From assembly GCA_016218155.1 (NCBI GenBank), contig JACREQ010000038.1, forward strand, positions 62,001 to 126,000: a DNA stretch of 64,000 nucleotides, given 5' to 3'. A program made the translations under genes and the position numbers. Every line of letters starts with the position of its first letter. Position 1 is the first letter of the stretch. Positions 19,645 through 29,319 of this stretch are shown here, one piece after another. This stretch comes from Bacteroidia bacterium (lineage in GTDB: Bacteria > Bacteroidota > Bacteroidia > Bacteroidales > GWA2-32-17). The notes under the pieces were generated by a model, which ran no database searches, had not been told where the DNA came from, and worked only from the letters and a program-made list of their open reading frames with translations.

Positions 19645-21735
19645 ATGACAATTAAGCTATTTATACCTGTTTTACTCTTTGTTTTGTCAGCGTTAATAAC
19701 AAATGCACAAAATAACGAATACCCTAATTTAGCAGGCTTCGACACTATTAAAACCATAAAAGCTAAGGTAGATTTTCTGAACGAAACAGCTTTAGAGGCA
19801 ATTAATAATGATCCTGAAGAAGCAAAAAGCTATGCAAAAGAGGCCATGAAAATGGCTAAACAAGAAAAATACAACATAGGAATTGCTTATGCATACTATA
19901 ATCTTGGCAATGTGAATTATTATCTTGACGAATATGAAGAGGGGTTACAAAACATGGATTCTGCAAAAACTATTTTCGAAAAAGAAAAAAATGAAAAGGG
20001 ATTGGGTTTTGTTTTTAATACAAAAGGAGAAATTTATTCATTAATGGGAAATTATGGCGAAGCATTAAAACCTCTATTTACCGCATTAAAACATTTCGAA
20101 AATGCAGGCGATGATGTCGGGAAGGCTCGTGTAAACAATAACATAGGACTAATTCAATATTATCAGAAAAATTATCAGGAAGCTCTCAAATATTTTAAAC
20201 AGGCCTTAAAAACTGCTGACGAAACCAGAACCGGTGATGCAAGTCTTTACATGGGAAAAGTGTATGTTGACTTAAACAATTTTTCGGAAGCCAGAAAGTA
20301 TATTTCAAAAGCTATGGAAATTGGTCAAAAAAATCAGGATCAATATATACTTTCAGACGGATATTATTTATTGGGAAGGGTTGACGCTTTTTATGGAGAA
20401 ACGGATTTAGCAATGATTGAATTAATGAAAGCTCAATCTATTAAAGAAGAATTAGAAGATAACCAGGGAATCGCTCTTGCATGTGTACAAATTGGAAATT
20501 TATTTTTATCCAAGAAAGATCCTTTAAGTGCAAAAAAGTATTATCTCTTATCAAGAGATATTGCAATTCAGATTGGTGCAAAATATGAAATTAAAGATGC
20601 CAACATGGGACTCTCAAATACCTATAGTTATTTAAATCTTTTTGATAGTGCATATTATTATTTAAATGAACATAACAAAATATACCATGAATTACAAAGT
20701 GAAGAAGCGTCAAAAAAATTAGCTGAACTAGAAGCTTCTTTAGCAGCACAACGCAGAGAAGAACAAATTGCAGCTGAACGTAAAATTGAAGCTCTTACAA
20801 GAAACATTATGATAGTTTCTGGCATTGCTATAATATTAATTCTTTTAGGTTTTTCATTTATGATGTTTAATCGCTTTAAAATGAAGATAAAAGCCAATGA
20901 ACAACTGGAAAAATATAATGTAGAAATATTAAAACAAAAGGATATCATTGAAGCTAAAAATAGAGATATTATGGATTCTATAAAATATGCCAAACGCATA
21001 CAGGAAGCCATTTTACCATCAAATGATGTACTTGCAGAAAACTTAAGAGAATTTTTTGTTTTTTATAAACCAAAAGATATTGTAAGCGGTGACTTTTACT
21101 GGGCTCATCCTTTAGGCGAAAAAAAGATTCTTTTTGCTGCTGTTGATTGTACGGGCCACGGTGTTCCCGGAGCGTTTGTGTCTATTGTTGGATTTAATGG
21201 ATTAAACCGAGCAGTGAAAGAATTTGGCATGACTCAACCAGCAAAAATTCTGGATGAATTAAATATACTTGTCGACGAAACCTTTGTCACACACGGTTCA
21301 TCTAACATCAAAGATGGCATGGATATTAATCTTTGCTATCTTGAATATCTTCCAAATGGAAATGCTCATATGGAATTTGCTGCTGCTAACAATCCACTCT
21401 GGATTTTCAGAAAAGGTGATACTGTGGTTTTCGAAGAAATTAAAGCCGACAAACAACCAATAGGAGCTTATGCTGACAGAAGACCATTTACAAATCATTC
21501 TGTTGAATTAAATGCCGGCGATTGCTTTTACATATTCTCCGACGGTTATGCCGACCAGTTTGGTGGCGAAAAAGGAAGAAAGTTTATGTATAAGAAATTT
21601 CGCGAATTTCTTCAGACATTAAATCCGCTTCCGATGGAAGAACAAAAATTGAAAATACAATCTGAAATGGAATCCTGGATGAAAGACGGTTTCGAACAAG
21701 TTGACGATATGTGTGTTATTGGCGTAAGGGTTTAA
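19645..21735 (+). CDS. TPR-repeat SpoIIE-type protein phosphatase (second copy)
   Basis: A 696-residue paralogue of the protein at 5073. It has a signal peptide (1-21, ending TNAQ), tetratricopeptide repeats (about 60-340), a coiled coil, one transmembrane helix (about 387-409), a second short coiled coil (NEQLEKYNVEILKQKD) and a SpoIIE/PP2C domain (about 490-695). The metal-site motifs AAVDCTGHGVPGAFVS, DGMDINLC and FSDGYADQFGG are intact, and it lacks the serine-rich insert of the first copy. The family acts on serine-phosphorylated signalling proteins; here it is divergent from the phosphorelay operon, but a functional link is only inferred. Confidence 0.86.
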   Translation: MTIKLFIPVLLFVLSALITNAQNNEYPNLAGFDTIKTIKAKVDFLNETALEAINNDPEEAKSYAKEAMKMAKQEKYNIGIAYAYYNLGNVNYYLDEYEEGLQNMDSAKTIFEKEKNEKGLGFVFNTKGEIYSLMGNYGEALKPLFTALKHFENAGDDVGKARVNNNIGLIQYYQKNYQEALKYFKQALKTADETRTGDASLYMGKVYVDLNNFSEARKYISKAMEIGQKNQDQYILSDGYYLLGRVDAFYGETDLAMIELMKAQSIKEELEDNQGIALACVQIGNLFLSKKDPLSAKKYYLLSRDIAIQIGAKYEIKDANMGLSNTYSYLNLFDSAYYYLNEHNKIYHELQSEEASKKLAELEASLAAQRREEQIAAERKIEALTRNIMIVSGIAIILILLGFSFMMFNRFKMKIKANEQLEKYNVEILKQKDIIEAKNRDIMDSIKYAKRIQEAILPSNDVLAENLREFFVFYKPKDIVSGDFYWAHPLGEKKILFAAVDCTGHGVPGAFVSIVGFNGLNRAVKEFGMTQPAKILDELNILVDETFVTHGSSNIKDGMDINLCYLEYLPNGNAHMEFAAANNPLWIFRKGDTVVFEEIKADKQPIGAYADRRPFTNHSVELNAGDCFYIFSDGYADQFGGEKGRKFMYKKFREFLQTLNPLPMEEQKLKIQSEMESWMKDGFEQVDDMCVIGVRV

Positions 21736-21739
21736 AAAG

Positions 21740-21780
21740 TACTTAAAGTGCACTTAAGTACTTAAAGTGCCTAAAGTACT
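21740..21780. repeat. Short tandem repeat TACTTAAAGTGC
   Basis: TACTTAAAGTGC occurs at 21740-21751 and again at 21759-21770 (19-bp period), followed by a partial third unit (CTAAAGTACTT). The centre AAGTGCACTT is palindromic, so the stretch can also fold. It lies just after the phosphatase stop. Confidence 0.7.
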
Positions 21781-21801
21781 TCAAACAACCATCATTTTAT
21801 A

Positions 21802-21834
21802 ACACTGAGCGTCCGCCGCGGCGGATCGAAGTGT
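21802..21834. repeat. GC-rich palindromic intergenic element (copy 1)
   Basis: Core TCCGCCGCGGCGGA (21812-21825) is a perfect 14-bp palindrome in otherwise AT-rich DNA, flanked by ACACTGAGCG on the left and TCGAAGTGT on the right. The same 14-bp core occurs at 57571-57584. The outer CACTGAGC/TCGAAGTG arms recall a common dispersed intergenic repeat of Bacteroidetes genomes (from memory). Confidence 0.7.
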
Positions 21835-21929
21835 CTAGAAGCAAAAGAATATATTTTCCTTATTATACAAAGTTTCAAAGTTGCCATGATAAAAAGCTAC
21901 TCAGAGTTTCATGAATTGACTCTGAGAAA

Positions 21930-23963
21930 CTATTTTACAATTGCGCCATTTTGGCTTACCTCAGCAGGAGAAACCAGCTTTAAAGTCCCATCTGGTCCCT
22001 CAGCCATAAGAATCATTCCTTTTGATTCAACGCCTTTAATATTTCTAGGTTGTAAATTAGCCAAAATACAAACTTGTTTTCCAATCATGCTTTCCGGAGA
22101 ATAAAACTCTGCAATACCAGAAATTAATGTGCGAACATCAAGGCCAGTATCAACTTTTAATTTTAAAAGTTTTTGTGTTTTAGGAACTCGTTCGGCTTCT
22201 AACACTGTGCCCACACGAATATCCATTTTAGTAAAATCATCATAAGAAACTTCTTGTTTCCCTTCCACTACAGGCAAAGCTTTTTCATCATTTGCTTTTT
22301 TTGTTGCTAAAAGCTTATCAATTTGTTTCTGAATTTCTTCATCTTCTATTTTTTCAAAAAGCAAAAATGATTCTCCTAACAAATGTCCTTCGCTTAATGG
22401 ATGAACGTTTCCAACATCTTCCCAATTCTGTGTTGAAACATTTAACATTTTACACAACTTTTGCGTTGTAAATGGTAAAAATGGTTCACACAAAGAAGTC
22501 AATGCTCCTGCAATTTGTAATGAGTAATATAAAATTGTTGAAACTCTCTCAGGGTCTGTTTTATAAATTTTCCATGGCTCAGAATCAGCAAGGTATTTAT
22601 TACCAAGCCTAGCAACATCCATTAATGCTTTTAACGCTTCACGAAATTTAAAGTTTTCTAAAGAGTTTTCAATATCAGCTTTTAAAGCAATTATTGCTTT
22701 ATCTAATTCTCTTTCAATGTCTGTTACGTTTCCTATTGTAGGAACTTTCCCCTCATAATATTTTGAAGTAAGCACCATTGCACGGTTAACAAAATTCCCA
22801 AGTATTGCAACTAACTCACTGTTATTTCTTAATTGAAAGTCCTTCCAGGTAAAATCATTGTCTTTTGTTTCGGGCATATTTGCACAAAGTGTATAACGCA
22901 AAACATCTTGTTTATCAGGAAATTCTTGTAAATATTCGTGCAACCACACTGCCCAGTTTCTTGAAGTAGAAATTTTATCTCCTTCTAAATTTAAAAATTC
23001 GTTTGCAGGAACATTCTCAGGTAATATAAAACTCCCCTCAGCCTTTAACATTGTAGGAAACACTATGCAGTGAAAAACAATATTATCTTTTCCAATAAAA
23101 TGAATTAATCGGGAATCTTCGTCTTTCCAGTATTTTTCCCAGTCTTTTGTTAATTCTTTTGTTGCTGATATATATCCTATTGGCGCATCAAACCAGACAT
23201 ATAAAACTTTTCCAGCAGCACCCTCAACAGGAACAGGCACTCCCCAATCCAAATCGCGACTAACTGCACGTGGCTGCAAGCCCATATCCAACCACGATTT
23301 GCACTGACCATAAACATTTGTTTTCCATTCTTTATGGTCTTCCAGTATCCATTTCCTTAAAAATGCTTCATATTTATCTAAAGGTAAAAACCAATGACTT
23401 GTTTCTTTTTTTATTGGCTTACTTCCGCTAATTGTACTTTTAGGATTAATTAAATCAGTTGCATTTAGTGAGGTTCCGCATTTTTCGCATTGGTCACCAT
23501 AAGCCTTTTCGTTGCTGCAATGAGGACAAGTTCCTGTAATATATCTGTCTGCTAAAAACTGGTTTGCTTCTGTATCAAAATATTGTTCAGTAGTTTTTTC
23601 GACAAATTCTCCTTTCTCATATAATTTTTTGAAAAAATCTGATGCTGTTTCGAAATGAGTTTTATTAGAGGTTCTTGAATAAATATCAAAAGAAATTCCA
23701 AAATCTTCAAACGATTTCTTAATAACGCTATGATATCGATCAACAATATCTTTGGGTGTAACACCTTCCTGACGAGCCTTAATTGTAATCGGTACACCAT
23801 GTTCGTCGCTTCCGCCAATAAAAATAACATCTTTACCCCGTTGACGCAAATAACGAACATAAATATCTGCAGGAATATAAACTCCCGCTAAATGTCCTAT
23901 GTGAATTGGTCCGTTGGCATATGGTAAAGCCGATGTAATAGTATATCTTTTCCAGTTTTTCAT
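21930..23963 (-). CDS. metG: Methionine--tRNA ligase
   Basis: A 677-residue class I aminoacyl-tRNA synthetase that charges tRNA-Met. The HIGH motif appears as [10 protein letters not shown] near the N-terminus, the zinc knuckle as CPHC...CEKC, and the KMSKS loop as GDKISTSRN. The last 100 residues form the EMAP/Trbp111-type tRNA-binding domain ([31 protein letters not shown]), the long two-domain form common in Bacteroidetes. I chose the ATG at 23963 over the in-frame ATG at 23981, because a perfect -7 box at 24000-23993 would start transcription just before 23981, leaving it no leader. Confidence 0.96.
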   Translation of the reverse strand: MKNWKRYTITSALPYANGPIHIGHLAGVYIPADIYVRYLRQRGKDVIFIGGSDEHGVPITIKARQEGVTPKDIVDRYHSVIKKSFEDFGISFDIYSRTSNKTHFETASDFFKKLYEKGEFVEKTTEQYFDTEANQFLADRYITGTCPHCSNEKAYGDQCEKCGTSLNATDLINPKSTISGSKPIKKETSHWFLPLDKYEAFLRKWILEDHKEWKTNVYGQCKSWLDMGLQPRAVSRDLDWGVPVPVEGAAGKVLYVWFDAPIGYISATKELTKDWEKYWKDEDSRLIHFIGKDNIVFHCIVFPTMLKAEGSFILPENVPANEFLNLEGDKISTSRNWAVWLHEYLQEFPDKQDVLRYTLCANMPETKDNDFTWKDFQLRNNSELVAILGNFVNRAMVLTSKYYEGKVPTIGNVTDIERELDKAIIALKADIENSLENFKFREALKALMDVARLGNKYLADSEPWKIYKTDPERVSTILYYSLQIAGALTSLCEPFLPFTTQKLCKMLNVSTQNWEDVGNVHPLSEGHLLGESFLLFEKIEDEEIQKQIDKLLATKKANDEKALPVVEGKQEVSYDDFTKMDIRVGTVLEAERVPKTQKLLKLKVDTGLDVRTLISGIAEFYSPESMIGKQVCILANLQPRNIKGVESKGMILMAEGPDGTLKLVSPAEVSQNGAIVK

Positions 23964-23992
23964 TTGATAATTGCAAAACATTAATGTAGCCG

Positions 23993-24000
23993 CAAAGATA
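23993..24000 (-). promoter_or_regulatory. -7 box for metG
   Basis: TATCTTTG matches TAnnTTTG exactly on the minus strand, 30 nt before the preferred start at 23963. Confidence 0.45.
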
Positions 24001-24075
24001 TATGAAATATAAATATTTCGCTTTATAAACAGACGATTAAACTAAAAAGCAAGAAACTAAAACATCAATTGATTA

Positions 24076-24104
24076 TATCTTTGTAAAATAAACTCATAAT
24101 TTTG
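24076..24104 (+). promoter_or_regulatory. Two candidate -7 boxes for the EF-hand-like protein gene
   Basis: TATCTTTG at 24076-24083 and TAATTTTG at 24097-24104 both match TAnnTTTG. They lie 70 and 49 nt before the ATG at 24153. I cannot tell which is used. Confidence 0.35.
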
Positions 24105-24152
24105 TAAGCCAAAACATAATTCATTTTAGAATTAGAATCAAATAGATTAGAT

Positions 24153-26435
24153 ATGATAAGCTCAAACAAAATAAAAGGTTCGGTTAATTATATAAAAAAA
24201 GTAATTAAACCCGAAAACAGTTCTCACATATGGCAATTTTCGAGAGTAGGAGGAGTAAACAGAGTTAATCTTGAGAAAGGGGTTGACATTGTTTCTCTTG
24301 AGCATTTGGATCAGAAACTTTGGACCGCATTAAGTTGCCCAACTCACGGACTTGAAATTGACAGCAAAACACTTGATTTAATTGACAAAGATCAAGACCA
24401 AAGAATAAGAGTTCCTGAAATTATTGAGGCAGTTAATTGGATTACTTCTGTAATTAAAAATCCAGATGATTTAATAAGAGAAAATAAAACATTGACTTTA
24501 TCGGCAATAAATGAAAATACAGAGGAAGGAAAAAAGCTTTTAATTTCTGCTAAGCAAATTTTAATAAATATTGGAAAACCTGATAGTCAGGAAATTTCTG
24601 TTGAGGAAACTTCAGACACTGATAAAATATTTGCCAACACAAAGTTTAATGGAGACGGCATTATCACAGAAGATTCATCAGAAAACACAAAAGAAAAGGA
24701 ATTAATAAATAACATCATTTCAACAGTTGGTTTTAAAATTGACAGAAATGGTAAAAATGGTATATCTATAGACCAAATTACAGACTTTTACCAAAACTGT
24801 GAAGATTACTCTAACTGGTATTTAAAAGCCGAATCAGACTTACAGAAATACTTGCCATTTGGCGATAAAACAAATGATGCATTTATCGTATTAAATTCCA
24901 TTAAATCAAAAATTGACGATTACTTTATTCGTTGCAGACTAACAGAGTTTGACTCAAGCTCAACAAATATCTTAAATTCACTCGACGAAAAATTTGAAAT
25001 CTTTAGTAAAAAAGACTTAACAACGTGTATTGATGAAATAGCAACATTGCCACTTCTGAAAATTGAAGCCAATAAACCACTGCCTTTAACAAAACGCATA
25101 AACCCTGCATGGGAAAATGCCTTTAACAATTTTAAGGAGATTGTAATTAAACCAATATTTCCTAAAATTGAATTCTTAACTGAAACTGATTGGGAAATAA
25201 TTAAAAAGAAGTTTGAAAATTACAGTCAGTGGCAAAATGAAAAAACAGGTACAACTGTTGAACAATTAGGATTAGCATATATTCGGGAAATAATTGCAGA
25301 TGATTCAAAAAATAATCTAATTGCACTTATTGACAAAGATAAAGCACTTGAATCAGAAGCAGATTATTTCTTTCAGGTAGATAGATTAGTAAGATATTAC
25401 AGAGATTTATTCACTTTGCTTAGAAATTTCGTGACTTTTTATGATTTTTATTTACCAAACTCAAAAGCAATTTTTCAGGCTGGTAGTTTATATATAGATC
25501 AACGCTGCTGCGATCTTTGTATAAAAGTAAGCGATATGAGTAAACACCTTACACTTGCCGCATCGAGTGGTATTTGCCTGATTTATTGCGATTGCTATTC
25601 TAAATCGTTAAATCAAAAAATGACCATACTGGCAGCACTTACAGATGGAGACATTGATAATATGGCAGTAGGCAGAAATGCTGTTTTTTATGACCGCAAA
25701 GGAAACGACTGGGATGCAACAATTATCAAAATTATTGAAAATCCAATTAGTATAAGACAGGCTTTTTGGTCACCATACAGAAAAGTTTCTAAATTTATTA
25801 ATACCCAGATCGAAAAAGTTGCTGCCGAAAAAGATAAAGAAATAACATCTGTTGCAACAACTCATATTGAGCAACATTCTGAAAAAGTGGAAAAGGGATT
25901 AACAGAATCCATTAAAAGTTCAACACCTGCACCAGCTGCAACTACCCCACCGCCACCGGCAACACCTCCGGCACCTTTTGATATTGGAAAATTTGTTGGA
26001 ATATTTGCTGCGTTTAGTCTTGCACTCGGTGCTATTGGATCTGTTGTTGTATCAGTATTAACAGGATTCTTTGGTTTGGAATGGTGGAAAATGCCACTGG
26101 CTATTATTGGAATAATTCTGACCATTTCAGGACCTTCCATGATTCTTGCATGGCTAAAATTAAGAAAACGAAATTTAGCACCAATATTAGATGCTAATGG
26201 TTGGGCAATTAATGCCAGAGCAACTATTAATATTCCGTTTGGAACTACTCTTACCCATATTGCTTCATTACCTACAAATGCAAAACTTAACCTTACCGAT
26301 CCGTTTTCAAAAAAGAAAAAACCATTTCTACCAATACTTATAATTTCATTTTTAGTGTTACTTGTTATAACATATATATTATGGCACTATGGCTATTTAA
26401 ATGAATGGGGTATTGTTAAATTCAGACTAAAATGA
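24153..26435 (+). CDS. EF-hand-like membrane protein of unknown function
   Basis: A 760-residue protein I do not recognise as a named family. Residues 78-89 form a good EF-hand loop (DKDQDQRIRVPE, with D1, D3, D5 and E12). A second, poorer loop (DRNGKNGISIDQ) follows near 195. The middle is acidic and helical. Around 590-610 there is an alanine/proline-rich linker, then three hydrophobic segments (about 610-640, 650-678 and 728-750) near the C-terminus. The N-terminus has no signal peptide, so the large domain is probably cytosolic and tethered by the C-terminal helices. It overlaps the S66 peptidase start by 4 bp (ATGA). Confidence 0.7.
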   Translation: MISSNKIKGSVNYIKKVIKPENSSHIWQFSRVGGVNRVNLEKGVDIVSLEHLDQKLWTALSCPTHGLEIDSKTLDLIDKDQDQRIRVPEIIEAVNWITSVIKNPDDLIRENKTLTLSAINENTEEGKKLLISAKQILINIGKPDSQEISVEETSDTDKIFANTKFNGDGIITEDSSENTKEKELINNIISTVGFKIDRNGKNGISIDQITDFYQNCEDYSNWYLKAESDLQKYLPFGDKTNDAFIVLNSIKSKIDDYFIRCRLTEFDSSSTNILNSLDEKFEIFSKKDLTTCIDEIATLPLLKIEANKPLPLTKRINPAWENAFNNFKEIVIKPIFPKIEFLTETDWEIIKKKFENYSQWQNEKTGTTVEQLGLAYIREIIADDSKNNLIALIDKDKALESEADYFFQVDRLVRYYRDLFTLLRNFVTFYDFYLPNSKAIFQAGSLYIDQRCCDLCIKVSDMSKHLTLAASSGICLIYCDCYSKSLNQKMTILAALTDGDIDNMAVGRNAVFYDRKGNDWDATIIKIIENPISIRQAFWSPYRKVSKFINTQIEKVAAEKDKEITSVATTHIEQHSEKVEKGLTESIKSSTPAPAATTPPPPATPPAPFDIGKFVGIFAAFSLALGAIGSVVVSVLTGFFGLEWWKMPLAIIGIILTISGPSMILAWLKLRKRNLAPILDANGWAINARATINIPFGTTLTHIASLPTNAKLNLTDPFSKKKKPFLPILIISFLVLLVITYILWHYGYLNEWGIVKFRLK

Positions 26436-27337
26436 TAAAACCAAATAATCTTTCCGCAGGTGATTCTGTTGCAATTGTTGCCCCTGCCGGTTTTATTAAT
26501 CCGGAACAAGTATCTGCATCAATAGAAATATTAAACTCATGGGGACTAAAAGTTGTATTAGGAAAAAATTTTTACTCCAAACATTTTACTTTTGCAGGAA
26601 CAGACGAACAAAGATTAAAAGATTTTCAGGAAGCTATTGATAACCCTGAAATTAAAGCTGTTTTTTGTGCACGAGGAGGTTATGGTGTAATTAGAATTTT
26701 AGAAAAATTAGATTGGTCTAAATTCACCAAACAGCCTAAATGGATTATTGGATACAGCGATATTACTGTTATACATGGATGTTTAAACAATTTTCTGAAT
26801 ATCTCCTCTGTTCACGGGCCCATGCCAATTAACTTTGATAAACTAAAAGAAGAAAAAAGTTCACTTAACAGTCTTAAGAAATTACTTTTTGGTGATGAAA
26901 TAAAATATAGCCTTCCAAATAATAATAACATACAACCCTCAAATTTTGAAGGAAAATTAATAGGTGGAAACTTATCTATTCTATATAGCCTTAGGGGCAC
27001 AAAATACGATTTCTCAAGTAAAGAGAATATTCTCTTTATTGAAGAAATTGGCGAATACATGTATCATATCGACAGAATTTTGCAAAATTTTAAACTTGGT
27101 AATAAATTCTCCGACTTAAAAGGAATAATTGTTGGTGGTTTCACAGAAATAAAAGAAAACGATTTGCCTTTTGCATATTCGTTGTTAGAAATACTTAATG
27201 AGGTAACAGAAAATAAAATTCCAATAGTTACAGGCTTATCGGCAGGACATATTACACCAAACTTACCATTAATATTGGGAAGTAATCTGAAAGTTAAAAT
27301 AGATAAAGAATATATTGAGCTATCTCAAAATCAATGA
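26432..27337 (+). CDS. LD-carboxypeptidase, peptidase family S66
   Basis: A 301-residue protein with all S66 landmarks: the N-terminal DSVAIVAPAG, CARGGYGVIRIL, the nucleophile Ser within GYSDITVIHG (about residue 110), the acidic residue in FIEEIGEYMYHID, and the late His of SAGHITPNLPL. Members cleave the L,D-peptide bond of murein tetrapeptides during recycling, or degrade microcin-C-like compounds (MccF branch). It lacks a signal peptide, which fits a cytosolic recycling enzyme. Its last 7 bp overlap the convergent gene at 27331. Confidence 0.88.
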   Translation: MIKPNNLSAGDSVAIVAPAGFINPEQVSASIEILNSWGLKVVLGKNFYSKHFTFAGTDEQRLKDFQEAIDNPEIKAVFCARGGYGVIRILEKLDWSKFTKQPKWIIGYSDITVIHGCLNNFLNISSVHGPMPINFDKLKEEKSSLNSLKKLLFGDEIKYSLPNNNNIQPSNFEGKLIGGNLSILYSLRGTKYDFSSKENILFIEEIGEYMYHIDRILQNFKLGNKFSDLKGIIVGGFTEIKENDLPFAYSLLEILNEVTENKIPIVTGLSAGHITPNLPLILGSNLKVKIDKEYIELSQNQ

Positions 27338-28047
27338 TCGTATGGCTGATATTCTTTAGGAATTGCAAAAAAATCTGGGTCCAAATTTCTTTTAGAAACC
27401 TCTAACACCTTAAGAGTCATTTTTTGTTCGCGTAAAGTAGTACGTTCTTCACTTTGCATTGGAAAATACCCATCGCTTTCAGGTATTTGTAAAAAATATA
27501 CCGCATGTTTTTCAGAACGATTCCACAATTTTAAAAAATCCTCGAAAAAATTAAAATTATCCTGAGCTACCCAATATGCAACTTCTGTATTTTGCGACTT
27601 GTTCTTAACTCTCCATTGGTAACATTTATAACCCTGAATTTTTTTGTTATTTTTTGATTTAATAATCTGATAATTTTGTTCCTTACTCTCAGTATACGGT
27701 TTTGGGGGAACATTAATAAACATTTTACGGCTCGGCTTAATTGCAGTAATAGTGCTTTTGCTAAGATCAAATATCATGTAATTATCAGTTATTTCACAAT
27801 TTTTACAATTTTCGTGAACATCCAGACGAACCATTCTGTTTTTTACATAATAAGTATAATATAGAGTGTCTTCTATGTTTTCCTGAACAAACCGAATACT
27901 CCCTTCAAAATTCTTGTCTTTTAAATTATTATTCCTTGCCTGGTCTTCTGCAGCTTTCTTATTTGGTTGGGAAAACGCAGAAAAACTTACAGCAAAAAAT
28001 AAATACAAGACGATTTTTAATTTAAAATTGTTGTAAAGTTTTATCAT
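27331..28047 (-). CDS. Exported DUF4412-like protein
   Basis: A 238-residue secreted or periplasmic protein. It has a signal peptide (about 1-26, SFSAFSQ). The body then follows the DUF4412 pattern: an early GSIRFVQE strand, YYVKNRMVRLDVHE, NYMIFDLSKSTITAIKPSRKMFINV, and an IQGYKCYQWRV segment. Two cysteines sit in ENCKNCEI. The function of the family is unknown. It is a single gene, convergent with the carboxypeptidase by 7 bp and divergent from yraN. Confidence 0.65.
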   Translation of the reverse strand: MIKLYNNFKLKIVLYLFFAVSFSAFSQPNKKAAEDQARNNNLKDKNFEGSIRFVQENIEDTLYYTYYVKNRMVRLDVHENCKNCEITDNYMIFDLSKSTITAIKPSRKMFINVPPKPYTESKEQNYQIIKSKNNKKIQGYKCYQWRVKNKSQNTEVAYWVAQDNFNFFEDFLKLWNRSEKHAVYFLQIPESDGYFPMQSEERTTLREQKMTLKVLEVSKRNLDPDFFAIPKEYQPYDH

Positions 28048-28143
28048 TCAATATTTTTTATTGGTCCGCTTTTTTTAACATGAAAAATTCATTATGTTTA
28101 TACGGTGAAACATCAGTAATGTTACCTATTTGAACAATTTTTT

Positions 28144-28524
28144 TTGAAAAAAAATTCGGCACATATTGAATTGGGCAAGGAAGGAGAATTAATTGCCAGG
28201 CAATATCTTGAAAATAAGGGGTATTATGTTTTACAAATTAACTGGCGACATAAACATAAGGAGATTGATTTAATTTGCAAAGACAAAACTTTTCTTGTTT
28301 TTGTAGAAGTGAAAACAAGAAAAAATGATTTTTTTCAAAAACCTTACGAAGCTGTCGAAATAAAAAAACAAAAATTACTTGTTGAAGCTGCTGAAGCATT
28401 TATTACTGAATACAAAGATTTTAACGAAATTAGATTTGACATTATTTCTATTGTGTACAATAACAACATCTTACAATCCATTGAACATATAAAAGAAGCA
28501 TTTTTTCCTCAAATTAATGATTAG
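28144..28524 (+). CDS. YraN/UPF0102 family nuclease-like protein
   Basis: A 126-residue protein with the UPF0102 signature: GKEGELIARQYLENKGYYVL, then NWRHKHKEIDLICKD and FVEVKTRK. The E...D...ExK arrangement is a PD-(D/E)xK-type nuclease core, as in other YraN proteins, which are linked to Holliday-junction processing in distant relatives. Translation begins at TTG (28144); the next in-frame ATG is absent from the N-terminal core. It is 5 bp upstream of dtd and probably co-transcribed with it. Confidence 0.86.
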   Translation: MKKNSAHIELGKEGELIARQYLENKGYYVLQINWRHKHKEIDLICKDKTFLVFVEVKTRKNDFFQKPYEAVEIKKQKLLVEAAEAFITEYKDFNEIRFDIISIVYNNNILQSIEHIKEAFFPQIND

Positions 28525-28529
28525 TAAAA

Positions 28530-28982
28530 ATGAAAGTTGTAATTCAAAGAGTATCTGAGGCATCAGTGAATATTAACAAAAAAAAATATTCTTCAATAAA
28601 ACAAGGTCTCTTGATACTCGTAGGAATTGAAAATTCTGATAATAATGAAGATATTGATTGGCTTTGTAAAAAGATCACAGATCTGAGAATTTTTGATGAC
28701 AGTAATGGAATAATGAACTTATCTGTAAAAGACATTTCAGGAGAAATTTTAGTTGTCAGCCAATTCACCTTACATGCCCTTACAAAAAAAGGAAATCGTC
28801 CTTCGTACATTAAAGCGGCTACTCCCGAAATTGCAATTCCGGTTTACAATGAGTTTATTAAAAAGCTTAATATTGAAACTAAAAATGAAATTAAAACCGG
28901 CATTTTTGGTGCAATGATGGATGTTTCATTAGTAAATGACGGTCCGGTTACAATAATAATTGACACAAAAAATAAAGAATGA
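28530..28982 (+). CDS. dtd: D-aminoacyl-tRNA deacylase
   Basis: A 150-residue protein that hydrolyses D-amino acids (and glycine mischarges) from tRNA. The two signature loops are intact: SQFTLHA (the -SQFT- motif with the catalytic Thr) and NDGPVT (the Gly-cisPro GPVT motif). The KKGNRPSY segment and length are normal. It is followed by an overlapping MazG-like start (ATGATG across the stop codon). Confidence 0.94.
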   Translation: MKVVIQRVSEASVNINKKKYSSIKQGLLILVGIENSDNNEDIDWLCKKITDLRIFDDSNGIMNLSVKDISGEILVVSQFTLHALTKKGNRPSYIKAATPEIAIPVYNEFIKKLNIETKNEIKTGIFGAMMDVSLVNDGPVTIIIDTKNKE

Positions 28983-29025
28983 TGAACTCTTTAACAATTT
29001 CAGAAGCTCAGAAAATGACCGATAA

Positions 29026-29319
29026 TTGATAAACACAATTGGCATAAGATATTTTAATGAGCTTACTAACATGACTTTATTAACCGAAGAAGTGGGAGAG
29101 CTTGCACGTGTAATGGCACGCACATATGGCGAACAGTCGTTTAAAGAAAACGAAAAAGCAAATATTGGCGAAGAAATGGCAGACGTTCTCTGGGTTTTAA
29201 TTTGTCTTGCAAATCAAACCGGAGTTGATTTATCTGCAGAATTTATTAAAAAATTTGACGCTCGGACAAAACGTGATGAGCAAAGACATAAATTAAATTC
29301 AAAACTTAAAAATAAATGA
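29026..29319 (+). CDS. MazG-like nucleotide pyrophosphohydrolase, apparent 5' frameshift
   Basis: The 97-residue frame that is open from TTG 29026 carries the MazG core: ILTEEVGELARVM-like LLTEEVGELARVMARTYGE, then GEEMADVLWVLICLANQTGVD, with the metal-binding EExxE and ExxD residues. Family members begin with a SLTISEAQ-type helix. That helix is present here in a different frame from an ATG at 28982 (overlapping the dtd stop), reading MNSLTISEAQKMTDN and then hitting TGA at 29027. A single lost base (GATAATTGATAAA instead of GATAATTGG-type) restores a continuous protein. Either a real frameshift, a sequencing error, or a shortened TTG-start gene. It overlaps the lipoate ligase by 4 bp. Confidence 0.68.
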   Translation: MINTIGIRYFNELTNMTLLTEEVGELARVMARTYGEQSFKENEKANIGEEMADVLWVLICLANQTGVDLSAEFIKKFDARTKRDEQRHKLNSKLKNK

